A stretch of 18,613 nt of DNA from Nitrosopumilus sp. UBA526. GTDB lineage: Archaea > Thermoproteota > Nitrososphaeria > Nitrososphaerales > Nitrosopumilaceae. Within the stretch, counting starts at the first letter, position 1, and each line of letters begins with the position of its first letter. The DNA lies in NCBI GenBank assembly GCA_002506665.1, contig DAXZ01000026.1:2479-21091 (forward strand). The letters run 5' to 3'. Of this stretch, positions 1-6,767 are shown piece after piece. A program made the position numbers and the translations under genes. Under the pieces are notes generated by a model. The model worked only from the letters and a program-made list of their open reading frames with translations, was not told the origin of the DNA and did not search any database.

Positions 1-1
1 G

Positions 2-166
2 TCTTGTTCCTGTGAGAATCATTACTTTGAAAAGGCATGTTGCCAGTACATTCACACAGCAGAATTTAGTTCAAATATTCGAGAACAAGTAAAGAACCAA
101 GTTACCATTAATCCAATAGAAACTAACTGTTGCCGGTTCTGTGAATCTGCAAACTTTGTAAACTGA
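2..166 (+). CDS. C-terminal fragment of an unrecognised Cys-rich protein
   Basis: An open frame runs in from the left edge and stops at TGA 164-166, giving 54 residues with no start in the window. It has a clear Cys pattern: C-x-C at residues 2 and 4, CC at 13-14, and a CC-x-x-C cluster at 43-47, with His at 7 and 18. Such a pattern could bind a metal or form disulfides, but I do not recognise a family. It is on the same strand as glmM but separated from it by a minus-strand tRNA, so it is not in the glmM transcript. It could be a chance frame. The Cys pairs and lack of stops favour a real gene end. Confidence 0.4.
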   Translation, partial: SCSCENHYFEKACCQYIHTAEFSSNIREQVKNQVTINPIETNCCRFCESANFVN

Positions 167-215
167 TCACCTGATACCTCACAACTTGGCAAGATATATG
201 ACCCAAGAATTGTGG

Positions 216-300
216 TGCGGGAGATGGGATTTGAACCCACGAAATCCTAAGATATAGAGTCCTAAACCCTACGCCGTTGACCAGGCTGGGCGACTCCCGC
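216..300 (-). tRNA. tRNA-Leu, anticodon TAG
   Basis: On the minus strand the acceptor arms GCGGGAG and CTCCCGC pair perfectly (294-300 with 217-223), with discriminator A at 216. The anticodon stem TAGGG/CTCTA encloses the loop TTTAGGA, so the anticodon is TAG (plus-strand 262-264). A long variable arm is present, as expected for leucine tRNA. The T-arm is GTGGG/CCCAT with a canonical TTCAAAT loop. No CCA is encoded and no intron is seen. It is transcribed divergently from glmM out of the A/T-rich interval 313-340. Confidence 0.95.
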
Positions 301-312
301 AACGGATTTGCC

Positions 313-340
313 ATTAAACACAAATTTATCTATTATTAAA
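313..340. promoter_or_regulatory. Shared A/T-rich divergent promoter region, tRNA-Leu / glmM
   Basis: This 47-base gap between the tRNA 5' end (300) and the glmM ATG (348) contains TTAAACA, TTTATC and TATTATTAAA in tandem. Box A-like elements can be read on both strands about 22-35 nt from each gene, so the two promoters probably overlap. Exact boxes cannot be fixed by eye. Confidence 0.45.
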
Positions 341-347
341 GAGTAGC

Positions 348-1697
348 ATGGCAAAATTTTTTGGAACCAACGGGATTCGTCGAGTCTTTCCTCAAGACCT
401 TACACTAGAATTCATTCATGACATGACGCTTGCAATTGGAACATACTTTGAGAGGGGGCCTATACTGATAGGCTATGACGGACGAGAGTCTAGTCCTGTT
501 ATCTGCAAGGTTGTCTGCTCTGCCCTCAACTTTATGGGAATTGACTGCAATGTCGCCGGAGTTGTCCCTACCCCGTGTCTGGAATATGCAGTAAAGACTC
601 TGGGATACTCTGGCGGGCTGATGATTACAGCATCGCACAATCCCCCGCAATACAATGGAATCAAACCAGCTGCCGGTGACGGAGTTGAGATCTCACGTAG
701 CGACGAACTGGTAATTGAGGATATCTACTTGGAAAAGAGATGGCCAAAAAAGCCCGACTCGTGGGGTGTCACAGCTACCGATGACAGACCAGTTGGAGTA
801 TACCTCAAAGGAATTTTATCTCATGTTGATACCAAGCTGATAAGATCAAAACACTTTGCAGTTGTCCTGGATTTAGGAAACGGCGCACAGACTGTTTCTG
901 CGCCTGATCTATGCAGACTGCTCGAGTGCAAAACATTTCTTGTAAACGAAAACCTTGATGGCACGTTTCCGGGACGTGGATCAGAGCCGACCCCGCAAAA
1001 CCTCTCTGCACTCTCAAAGGCAGTAAGGGACAATAACGCCGACATAGGGGTTGCGTTTGACGGTGATGGTGATCGAAGTTTATTTTGTGACAATGACGGA
1101 AACATTCTAACTGGAGACCAGTCTGCACTGGTACTTGTACGACATCTTCTCAAGAAAAATCCTGACTCTGTAATTGTGACCTGTCTTAATTCCAGCTCTG
1201 GCATTGAGGACTTGGCTCTTGCATCTGGCTCCAAAGTAATCCGAACCAAAGTAGGAAGCGTTGAGGTATCAAGGGAGATGGTCTCAAGCAAAGCACTGAT
1301 AGGATTTGAAGAGAATGGGGGGTTCATGTATGGCAGGCACAATCAGGTAAGAGACGGCGGCATGACTCTGGCACTGATGCTTGACTTGCTGGCAACATGT
1401 AACAAACCACTTGCCACAGAGGCAACAAGTCTGACATCATCCTTTACTGCCAAAGACAAAGTAGCATGTCCAGTCACAAAGGTCTCGAGTCTATTATCGT
1501 CTCTGATTTCTGAATTTCCAGACGCTGATACCTCTGATGGAATCAAGATTATAGCTGATCCCAAAAACTGGGTAATGATCAGACCTAGCGGCACAGAACC
1601 AATAGTCAGAATATATGCAGAATCCACAAGTCAGGAGAAACTAGACGCCCTAATGTCAGAATATCTTGCCAAAGTCAACTCTATAATTTCCAGATAA
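348..1697 (+). CDS. glmM: Phosphoglucosamine mutase (phosphohexomutase family)
   Basis: Interconverts glucosamine-6-phosphate and glucosamine-1-phosphate, feeding UDP-N-acetylglucosamine for surface glycans; it acts in the cytoplasm. All alpha-D-phosphohexomutase signatures are visible. The phosphoserine loop TASHNPPQYNG has Ser96. The metal loop DGDGDR lies at 238-243, the sugar-binding EENGG at 318-322 and the phosphate-binding RPSGTEP at 412-418. At 449 residues it has the normal family length. The start is the ATG in the conserved N-terminal motif MAKFFGTNGIRR, close to the A/T-rich promoter, so the leader is short or absent. It is monocistronic; the next gene has its own box A. Substrate choice (glucosamine versus glucose or mannose) is inferred from the NG-I-R start and overall GlmM-like motifs and is less certain than the fold. 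Confidence 0.9.
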   Translation: MAKFFGTNGIRRVFPQDLTLEFIHDMTLAIGTYFERGPILIGYDGRESSPVICKVVCSALNFMGIDCNVAGVVPTPCLEYAVKTLGYSGGLMITASHNPPQYNGIKPAAGDGVEISRSDELVIEDIYLEKRWPKKPDSWGVTATDDRPVGVYLKGILSHVDTKLIRSKHFAVVLDLGNGAQTVSAPDLCRLLECKTFLVNENLDGTFPGRGSEPTPQNLSALSKAVRDNNADIGVAFDGDGDRSLFCDNDGNILTGDQSALVLVRHLLKKNPDSVIVTCLNSSSGIEDLALASGSKVIRTKVGSVEVSREMVSSKALIGFEENGGFMYGRHNQVRDGGMTLALMLDLLATCNKPLATEATSLTSSFTAKDKVACPVTKVSSLLSSLISEFPDADTSDGIKIIADPKNWVMIRPSGTEPIVRIYAESTSQEKLDALMSEYLAKVNSIISR

Positions 1698-1700
1698 CAC

Positions 1701-1708
1701 TTTTAAAA
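1701..1708 (+). promoter_or_regulatory. Box A promoter of the rpl7ae-infB operon
   Basis: TTTTAAAA lies just after the glmM stop and about 57 nt before the rpl7ae ATG. Transcription would begin near 1728-1735, leaving a leader of about 30 nt. That fits the ribosome binding site GGGTGA at 1748-1753, which sits 7 nt before ATG 1761. Unlike most genes here, this operon therefore appears to have a leadered mRNA. Confidence 0.5.
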
Positions 1709-1760
1709 CCAAACCCATCGATGGATAGAATGGAGAATGAACCCTTAGGGTGACAAAGTT

Positions 1761-2147
1761 ATGGGAAAACCATATTATGTTAAATTTGAGACGCCTGAAG
1801 ACCTTGTCAGTCCTATCTTAGAGGCAGTCAGAGTATCATCTACTAGTGGCAAAGTCAAAAAGGGAACCAACGAGGCAACAAAGGCCATTGAACGTGGTAC
1901 CAGCAAGCTAATTGTAATCGCTGAGGATGTTGAACCACCAGAGGTAGTAGCCCATCTCCCAATCCTATGTGAGGAACAGGGTGCAGCATATGCATTTGTA
2001 CCAAACAAGGCAGAGCTAGGCAAGTCATTGGGCATTGATATTACCTCTGCCGCTGCAGCAATTTTGGATGCAGGTGATGCACAACACATTGTAGACCAGG
2101 TTGTATCATCCATAGCTAAAATTAAGGGCGGTAAGACCGAGCAATGA
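1761..2147 (+). CDS. rpl7ae: Ribosomal protein L7Ae (kink-turn binding)
   Basis: L7Ae binds kink-turns in 23S rRNA. In archaea it is also a core protein of box C/D and H/ACA sRNPs and RNase P. The 128 residues are the family length. The family signature is present around residues 35-75: KGTNEATKAIERG, then VIAEDVEPPEVVAHLP and LCEE. It is the first gene of a five-gene translation operon. Its stop overlaps the rps28e start in ATGA (2144-2147), implying translational coupling. The start is supported by GGTGA 8 nt upstream. Confidence 0.96.
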   Translation: MGKPYYVKFETPEDLVSPILEAVRVSSTSGKVKKGTNEATKAIERGTSKLIVIAEDVEPPEVVAHLPILCEEQGAAYAFVPNKAELGKSLGIDITSAAAAILDAGDAQHIVDQVVSSIAKIKGGKTEQ

Positions 2148-2356
2148 GTACAACATCTGAAGAGGTAGTCCAGTCTGAGATTATTCAAATTGTTGGCAGA
2201 ACCGGCATTGCCGGCGAGGTAATTCAAGTCAGAGTCAAGGTTCTTACCGGCAAGGATAACGGCAGAATTCTTACAAGAAATGTAAAAGGCTCTGTTAGGG
2301 TGGGAGAAATTCTCATGTTAAGGGAAACAGAAAGGGAAGCAAAAAAGATCAAATAG
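2144..2356 (+). CDS. rps28e: 30S ribosomal protein S28e
   Basis: Small archaeal/eukaryotic ribosomal protein of the 30S platform, an OB-fold of 70 residues (normal length). Family landmarks are visible: the strand IVGRTGIAGEVIQVRVKVL near residues 16-34, then RILTRNVKGSVRVGEIL and the C-terminal LRETEREAKK typical of S28e. The ATG overlaps the rpl7ae stop by four bases, and its own TAG directly abuts the next gene's GTG, so translation is probably coupled along the operon. Nothing is unusual in the protein itself. Confidence 0.96.
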   Translation: MSTTSEEVVQSEIIQIVGRTGIAGEVIQVRVKVLTGKDNGRILTRNVKGSVRVGEILMLRETEREAKKIK

Positions 2357-2569
2357 GTGTCAAGATATATGAGTCTACTAGTTAAACCGTGTAATTTTTG
2401 TGACAGGCCAGTAGCAAAGGGGTCTGGTACAATGTTTGCCAAAAATGACGGAACCATTATGTGGTTCTGTTCCTCAAAATGCAAAAAGAATGCACTGGTT
2501 CTAAAACGTGATCCAAGAAAGCTAAAGTGGACCAAAAAATACGTAAAGGGCGGAATCAGAAAGAAGTAG
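2357..2569 (+). CDS. rpl24e: 50S ribosomal protein L24e (zinc ribbon)
   Basis: Archaeal L24e with a four-Cys zinc site: CNFC at residues 12-15 and CSSKC further on. The family core FCSSKCKKNALVLKRDPRKLKWT is clearly present. It belongs to the large subunit near the base of the stalk. Two starts are possible: GTG 2357, abutting the rps28e stop, giving 70 residues, or ATG 2369, giving 66. GGTG at 2356-2359 would be a reasonable ribosome binding site for ATG 2369, so the shorter form is a serious alternative. The product identity is not in doubt. Confidence 0.93.
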   Translation: MSRYMSLLVKPCNFCDRPVAKGSGTMFAKNDGTIMWFCSSKCKKNALVLKRDPRKLKWTKKYVKGGIRKK

Positions 2570-2571
2570 AA

Positions 2572-2973
2572 TTGGCCGAACAGTCATTATTTATCATAAA
2601 GCCTGACGCAGTATCAAGAAACCTGGTAGGCAAAATCATCTCAAGGTTTGAGAGAAAGGGATTCAAGATATTAAAACTGCGAATGTTTACATTTACCCAA
2701 AAACAAGCAGAAGACTTTTACAGAGTTCACAAGGACAAGCCGTTCTTTGGTGAACTGACATCTTTTATCATATCAGGCCCTATAGTTGCCGCCATCATTG
2801 AGGGAAACAATGCAATTGCCACTACAAGAATAATGGTAGGTGCAACAAAGTCTTTTGAGGCAGAACCAGGCTCCATCAGGGGGGACTATGGACTAGGGTT
2901 TAGTGAGAATATCATTCACGCATCAGATTCACAAGAGAGTTTTGATCACGAGTCGAGGGTAGCATTTGAGTGA
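2572..2973 (+). CDS. ndk: Nucleoside diphosphate kinase
   Basis: Transfers the gamma-phosphate between nucleoside di- and triphosphates through a phosphohistidine. From TTG 2572 the protein is 133 residues and starts MAEQSLFIIKPDAV, the canonical NDK N-terminus with Lys10. The catalytic His is His116 in NIIHASDS; the equivalents of GSIRGDYG (100-107) and TTRIMVG (84-90) are present. An in-frame ATG at 2527 would lie inside rpl24e and add 15 residues with no NDK counterpart, so I reject it. The TTG follows the rpl24e stop by two bases. Its place between L24e and aIF5B matches the conserved archaeal operon. Confidence 0.93.
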   Translation: MAEQSLFIIKPDAVSRNLVGKIISRFERKGFKILKLRMFTFTQKQAEDFYRVHKDKPFFGELTSFIISGPIVAAIIEGNNAIATTRIMVGATKSFEAEPGSIRGDYGLGFSENIIHASDSQESFDHESRVAFE

Positions 2974-2979
2974 TCTGAT

Positions 2980-4761
2980 TTGCACATTCGTCAGCCCATA
3001 GTGGCAGTTCTTGGTCACGTAGACTCTGGAAAAACATCCCTCCTGGACAAAATCCGTGGAACAGGCGTTCAGGGAAGAGAGGCAGGTGGCATTACCCAGC
3101 ACATAGGGGCAAGCTTTCTTCCTACTGACACCATCAAAAAGACCTGCGGCCAGCTATACCAGAAACTAGAACAGTCTGAAAACAAGGTTCCCGGACTCTT
3201 GGTAATTGACACGCCAGGACACGAGGTCTTTACAAATCTTCGTTCCAGGGGCGGCTCGGCTGCCGACATTGCAATACTGGTAGTAGATGTCAATCGTGGA
3301 TTTCAACAGCAGACAAATGAGAGTCTGAATATACTGCAAAGCAGAAAGGTTCCATTTGTTGTTGCGCTAAACAAGTGTGATCAGATATCTGGATGGCGAA
3401 GATCCGAGACACAGTTTATCTCACAGGCAATCAAGGAACAAGATGCATCAGTACAGGCCGATCTAGACCAAAAGCTCTATGATGTTGTGGGGACACTCTC
3501 TATTCTAGGATACAAGTCAGAAGCATTTTATCGTGTACAGGACTTTAAATCCGAGATTGCCATAGTTCCTATCTCTGCACGTCTAGGCGTGGGAATACCT
3601 GAACTGCTCAGCGTTCTAGTGGGACTGACTCAGCAATATCTCAAAAAAAGGCTGGACCAAAAAGAAAAAGAGCCCCGTGGAATTGTACTTGAGGTAAAAG
3701 ACGAGGTCGGACTAGGACAGACTGCAAATGTAATTCTCATTGATGGTGTCATCAGAAAAGAGGACAGCATAGTTGTTGCAAAGCGTGATGCAGTCATTGT
3801 TACAAAGCCCAAGGCACTACTCTTGCCAAAACCACTTGATGAGATGCGTGATCCCAGGGACAAGTTCAAACCTGTCTCAGAGGTAAAGGCAGCTGCCGGT
3901 CTTAAAATTGCATCACCGGAACTCGTTGGGGTTCTCCCAGGAAGTACGCTTTATGTCGCAACAAACGATGCTGAGATTACAAAGTTTACAAAACTTATCG
4001 AGTCTGAGATGAGCTCTGTGTTTGTTGATACCCAAACGACTGGGATTATTCTAAAATGCGATACCATAGGATCCCTTGAGGCCATAGTTGGGATGCTCAA
4101 ACGCTCCCAGGTGCCTATAGCCAAGGCTGACATTGGACATGTAAACAGGAGAGATATAATCGGGGCCAAGACAATCAAAGAAAAAGACAGACACCTAGGA
4201 GTCATCCTGGCATTTAATGTCAGAGTACTCCCTGATGCAAGAACCGAGTCAGAGGCTGGACATATCAAACTATTTGAGGACAAGATAATCTACAACCTGA
4301 TTGACAGATATGATACCTGGGTTAAGGAGGACTCTGCAAATGAAGAGGATGCAATATTTGCAGAGCTGACTCCTATATCCAAATTCACCTTTCTCAAAGG
4401 GACGGCATTTAGAAACAACAACCCTGCAGTCTTTGGTGTACGTGTAGACATTGGAAATCTAAAACACAAGATTCCTTTTATGAACATGGCAGGACGCAAA
4501 GTCGGATACATACATCAGTTACAGCTTGATAAAAAAACCATATCTTTTGCAAAAGCAGGAGACGAGGTAGCATGCTCTGTCAAGGATGTAACAATAGGCA
4601 GACAAATCTTTGAAGGCGATGTGTACTATACGTTTCCGCCATCACACGAGGCCAAACAGATTCTTAACCGATTCATGCACAAGCTTGGCCCACAAGAGCA
4701 GGATGTGTTTGGTGAGATTATTAAAATTCAAAGAGCGATAGAGCCAGTCTACGCATACTAG
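2980..4761 (+). CDS. infB: Translation initiation factor aIF5B (IF2-like GTPase)
   Basis: GTPase that promotes ribosomal subunit joining and stabilises initiator tRNA. The G-domain motifs are GHVDSGKT (12-19), the switch HIGASF (41-46), DTPGH (77-81) and NKCD (131-134). These are followed by domain II, the IF2 linker domain and a C-terminal beta-barrel, for 593 residues in all. This is the archaeal short form, without the long eukaryotic N-terminal extension. The start is TTG 2980. AGTGATC at 2969-2975 resembles the archaeal ribosome binding sequence complementary to the 16S 3' end and overlaps the ndk stop, which supports this start. It is the last gene of the operon. Its TAG lies in a CTAG that also holds the stop of the converging thioredoxin gene. 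Confidence 0.96.
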   Translation: MHIRQPIVAVLGHVDSGKTSLLDKIRGTGVQGREAGGITQHIGASFLPTDTIKKTCGQLYQKLEQSENKVPGLLVIDTPGHEVFTNLRSRGGSAADIAILVVDVNRGFQQQTNESLNILQSRKVPFVVALNKCDQISGWRRSETQFISQAIKEQDASVQADLDQKLYDVVGTLSILGYKSEAFYRVQDFKSEIAIVPISARLGVGIPELLSVLVGLTQQYLKKRLDQKEKEPRGIVLEVKDEVGLGQTANVILIDGVIRKEDSIVVAKRDAVIVTKPKALLLPKPLDEMRDPRDKFKPVSEVKAAAGLKIASPELVGVLPGSTLYVATNDAEITKFTKLIESEMSSVFVDTQTTGIILKCDTIGSLEAIVGMLKRSQVPIAKADIGHVNRRDIIGAKTIKEKDRHLGVILAFNVRVLPDARTESEAGHIKLFEDKIIYNLIDRYDTWVKEDSANEEDAIFAELTPISKFTFLKGTAFRNNNPAVFGVRVDIGNLKHKIPFMNMAGRKVGYIHQLQLDKKTISFAKAGDEVACSVKDVTIGRQIFEGDVYYTFPPSHEAKQILNRFMHKLGPQEQDVFGEIIKIQRAIEPVYAY

Positions 4762-5159
4762 CTTGAATGCTTTTTGCAGATCATGTGTATGCCTGGTGCC
4801 CCCACTGCCCCCATCATCTTGTCTACAACTTTGTTTGACTTGAACATGATAAATGTAGGAATTGACTGCACTGCAAACCTTGCAGCGATGTTTTGATTTT
4901 GGTCAACATTGAGCCTTGCAAATCTTATGCCGGGATACTTTTTTGAGAGGCTCTCAAATATGGGGTACATTGACTTGCATGGGCCACACCACTCTGCCCA
5001 AAAGTCAACTAGTGTCGGGCTCTCTGAGGATATTATCTGCTCAAAATTCGAGTCATTCAGGTCTGTTATTCCAAGGTTTGCCTTTGGTTTGAGCATCTCT
5101 TTCATCTTTCTTTGCATTATTCTTGCAATCTCTGGGTCTTCGGACAATATCTGACCCAA
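4758..5159 (-). CDS. Thioredoxin-fold protein with N-terminal helical extension
   Basis: Thiol-disulfide oxidoreductase of 133 residues. The active site WCGPC is at 57-61 within VDFWAEWCGPCKSM. The cis-Pro segment SIPTFIMF follows, and the expected beta-alpha fold is present. Residues 1-30 (charged, Met/Lys-rich) form an extension before the thioredoxin domain, probably helical; no signal peptide is seen, so it is likely cytoplasmic. The start used is TTG 5159; an internal ATG at 5117 (Met15) is possible and would still keep the whole domain. It converges on infB, and the two stops overlap in CTAG 4758-4761. Which reductase serves it cannot be told from here. Confidence 0.9.
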   Translation of the reverse strand: MGQILSEDPEIARIMQRKMKEMLKPKANLGITDLNDSNFEQIISSESPTLVDFWAEWCGPCKSMYPIFESLSKKYPGIRFARLNVDQNQNIAARFAVQSIPTFIMFKSNKVVDKMMGAVGAPGIHMICKKHSS

Positions 5160-5221
5160 AATCTATTCTACTAAAAAATCTTATGTCAAAAAATGACTAA
5201 ACCCCAGGTGTACCAGCTTGG

Positions 5222-6166
5222 TCATGGTTTTAAAAATACCTTCAGAGTATCTGGCATCTTTGCACGATTAACTGCTTTTGCAAACTCTCTTAATGGAAAA
5301 ACCGCGTCCATCATTGAATCAACTCTGACAGTTCTAGATGCCAGTGCATCTATTGCAGGCTTGAATAACCCACAACGGGATCCAACCAAAGTAATCTCAT
5401 TTACCACAGCTAGCGTCAGATCCGGACTTGCCCTTGATGCGATAGTTGATTTTAGAACTAGGATTCCACGGGGCTTTGTCAATTTTATAGCGTCTGTAAA
5501 ACCAGAACTGCTTCCGGTGGCCTCTACTGCCAAATCAAATGACTGTTCATCATTTTTTGTAATGCCAATCTTGGTTTTAATTTCTTTACCTAGACTCTCA
5601 AGTTTACTTTGGTGCTTGCCAAAACATGTGATGTTTGGACACCAAAGTCTTAGAACCTGAAGGACTAGCTGGGCTAACCTTCCATCTCCTACCACTGCAA
5701 CATTCCACTGTGGTTGCAATGATACCTGGGCTCTTATCTCAAATGCGGCAGCTAGTGGTTCAACAAAGACTGCCTGCTTGTCAGTAATTGAATCAGGAAT
5801 TACATGTAGATTTTTTTCAGGCAATGAAAGAAATTCGGCAAATGCGCCGTCTCGTTTTAAAATTCCAAGGACTGTTCTGCTAGGACAGTGTCTGCTCATT
5901 CCACTTTTGCAAGATTCGCATGTCTCACATCCTACATTGATCTCACCTACGACCCTCTTTCCAACCAGACTGGGATTCTCTGATCTCTCTACGACTCCGA
6001 CAAACTCATGGCCTAAAATTCCGCTATATTCCATATAGCCATCGAGAATCTCTAGGTCAGTTCCACAAATTCCAGCTAGACTGACTCTGACTAGGGACTC
6101 TCCGGGTTTTGGATCGGGATAGCTATCATCATAGTTTATGTCTCCGTCAAAGTATACTGCCTTCAT
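5222..6166 (-). CDS. Zinc-dependent medium-chain alcohol/sugar dehydrogenase (MDR family)
   Basis: GroES-like plus Rossmann dehydrogenase of 314 residues. Putative catalytic zinc ligands are Cys34 (GICGTD), His53-Glu54 (GHE) and Glu136. The structural zinc lobe is Cys80, 83, 86 and 94. The nucleotide loop VVGDGRLAQL (158-167) reads GxGxxA rather than GxGxxG, which often goes with NADP(H). I start at ATG 6166 (MKAVYFDG), the usual family N-terminus. A frame-open ATG 16 codons upstream (6214) lies upstream of box A TTTTAAAA (6191-6198), which is centred about 29 nt before 6166 and so favours the short, leaderless form. The substrate is unknown; glucose/threonine-dehydrogenase-like enzymes are the nearest relatives I recognise. 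Confidence 0.82.
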   Translation of the reverse strand: MKAVYFDGDINYDDSYPDPKPGESLVRVSLAGICGTDLEILDGYMEYSGILGHEFVGVVERSENPSLVGKRVVGEINVGCETCESCKSGMSRHCPSRTVLGILKRDGAFAEFLSLPEKNLHVIPDSITDKQAVFVEPLAAAFEIRAQVSLQPQWNVAVVGDGRLAQLVLQVLRLWCPNITCFGKHQSKLESLGKEIKTKIGITKNDEQSFDLAVEATGSSSGFTDAIKLTKPRGILVLKSTIASRASPDLTLAVVNEITLVGSRCGLFKPAIDALASRTVRVDSMMDAVFPLREFAKAVNRAKMPDTLKVFLKP

Positions 6167-6190
6167 GATAAATGCGGTGCCTTGATCTAA

Positions 6191-6198
6191 TTTTAAAA
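6191..6198 (-). promoter_or_regulatory. Box A of the MDR dehydrogenase gene
   Basis: TTTTAAAA, centred about 29 nt upstream of ATG 6166 on the minus strand. The spacing predicts a transcript starting at or near that ATG, which decides the start choice for this gene. Confidence 0.45.
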
Positions 6199-6240
6199 TA
6201 GTGAAATTCATCATTATGGCTACAAAAACCGAGATCTAGA

Positions 6241-6247
6241 TTAATAA
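6241..6247 (+). promoter_or_regulatory. Box A of the archease gene
   Basis: TTAATAA, centred about 28 nt before the TTG start at 6272. No ribosome binding site lies between them, so the mRNA is probably leaderless. Confidence 0.45.
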
Positions 6248-6271
6248 TCCCAAAGTATTACAAATTTTTAA

Positions 6272-6688
6272 TTGAGTTACAAGTTTTTAGATCATTCAAC
6301 TGACGCCATAATTGAGATTACTGCCAAAGACCTCAAAGAAGCATTTGCAGTGGCAGCAGAGGCGGAAATCAATCTGACACTAGACCAAGATACAGTAGAG
6401 GAGAAAGAACAAATCAAGTTCTCGGCTAGTGGAAAAGACATTCGTTATCTCTTGTTTAGCTGGCTTGAGGAGATACCGTTTCTTTTGATTACTCTGGGAT
6501 TTGCAATAAAGAGAATAGAGTTTGACATTGAAGAGAATAATGGATACAAAATCAACGCAACAGCACACGGAGAACCGCTAGACATGAAAAGACACAACTT
6601 TAAAGTGGAGATCAAAGCACCCACATTCTATGACATGGAGATTAGGCAAAATGACGGGGTCTATATGAGATTCTTGCTTGATTTGTGA
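6272..6688 (+). CDS. Archease (RtcB tRNA-ligase activator)
   Basis: Archease stimulates the RtcB RNA ligase that joins tRNA exons, acting as a metal-binding cofactor protein in the cytoplasm. The 138-residue protein begins with the family motif DHSTD (residues 7-11), has the central GEPLDMKRHNFKVEIKAPT block (about 100-118) and ends in the invariant-type LDL, with Asp137. Asp11 and Asp137 match family metal ligands. The start is TTG 6272; no other start fits the conserved N-terminus. It is divergent from the dehydrogenase, with its own box A. No rtcB is in the window, so any partnership is inferred from the family. Confidence 0.9.
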   Translation: MSYKFLDHSTDAIIEITAKDLKEAFAVAAEAEINLTLDQDTVEEKEQIKFSASGKDIRYLLFSWLEEIPFLLITLGFAIKRIEFDIEENNGYKINATAHGEPLDMKRHNFKVEIKAPTFYDMEIRQNDGVYMRFLLDL

Positions 6689-6736
6689 GTTGTGTGAATA
6701 ATTCTTTGCAAATACATAGAAGAAATTATACGTATT

Positions 6737-6744
6737 TTTTAAAA
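6737..6744 (+). promoter_or_regulatory. Box A of the CFI-box surface protein gene
   Basis: TTTTAAAA, centred about 27 nt before ATG 6768, which is consistent with a leaderless transcript. Confidence 0.45.
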
Positions 6745-6767
6745 GACTTGATGAAAAACTCACTGTT

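Noticed and set aside
821..1342. Long antisense open frame opposite glmM
   Set aside because: It lies fully within a well-supported gene, has no recognisable domain, and is a shadow of the codon pattern on the other strand.
2527..2571. Upstream ATG start for ndk
   Set aside because: It would add 15 residues inside rpl24e without any NDK homology; TTG 2572 gives the canonical N-terminus.
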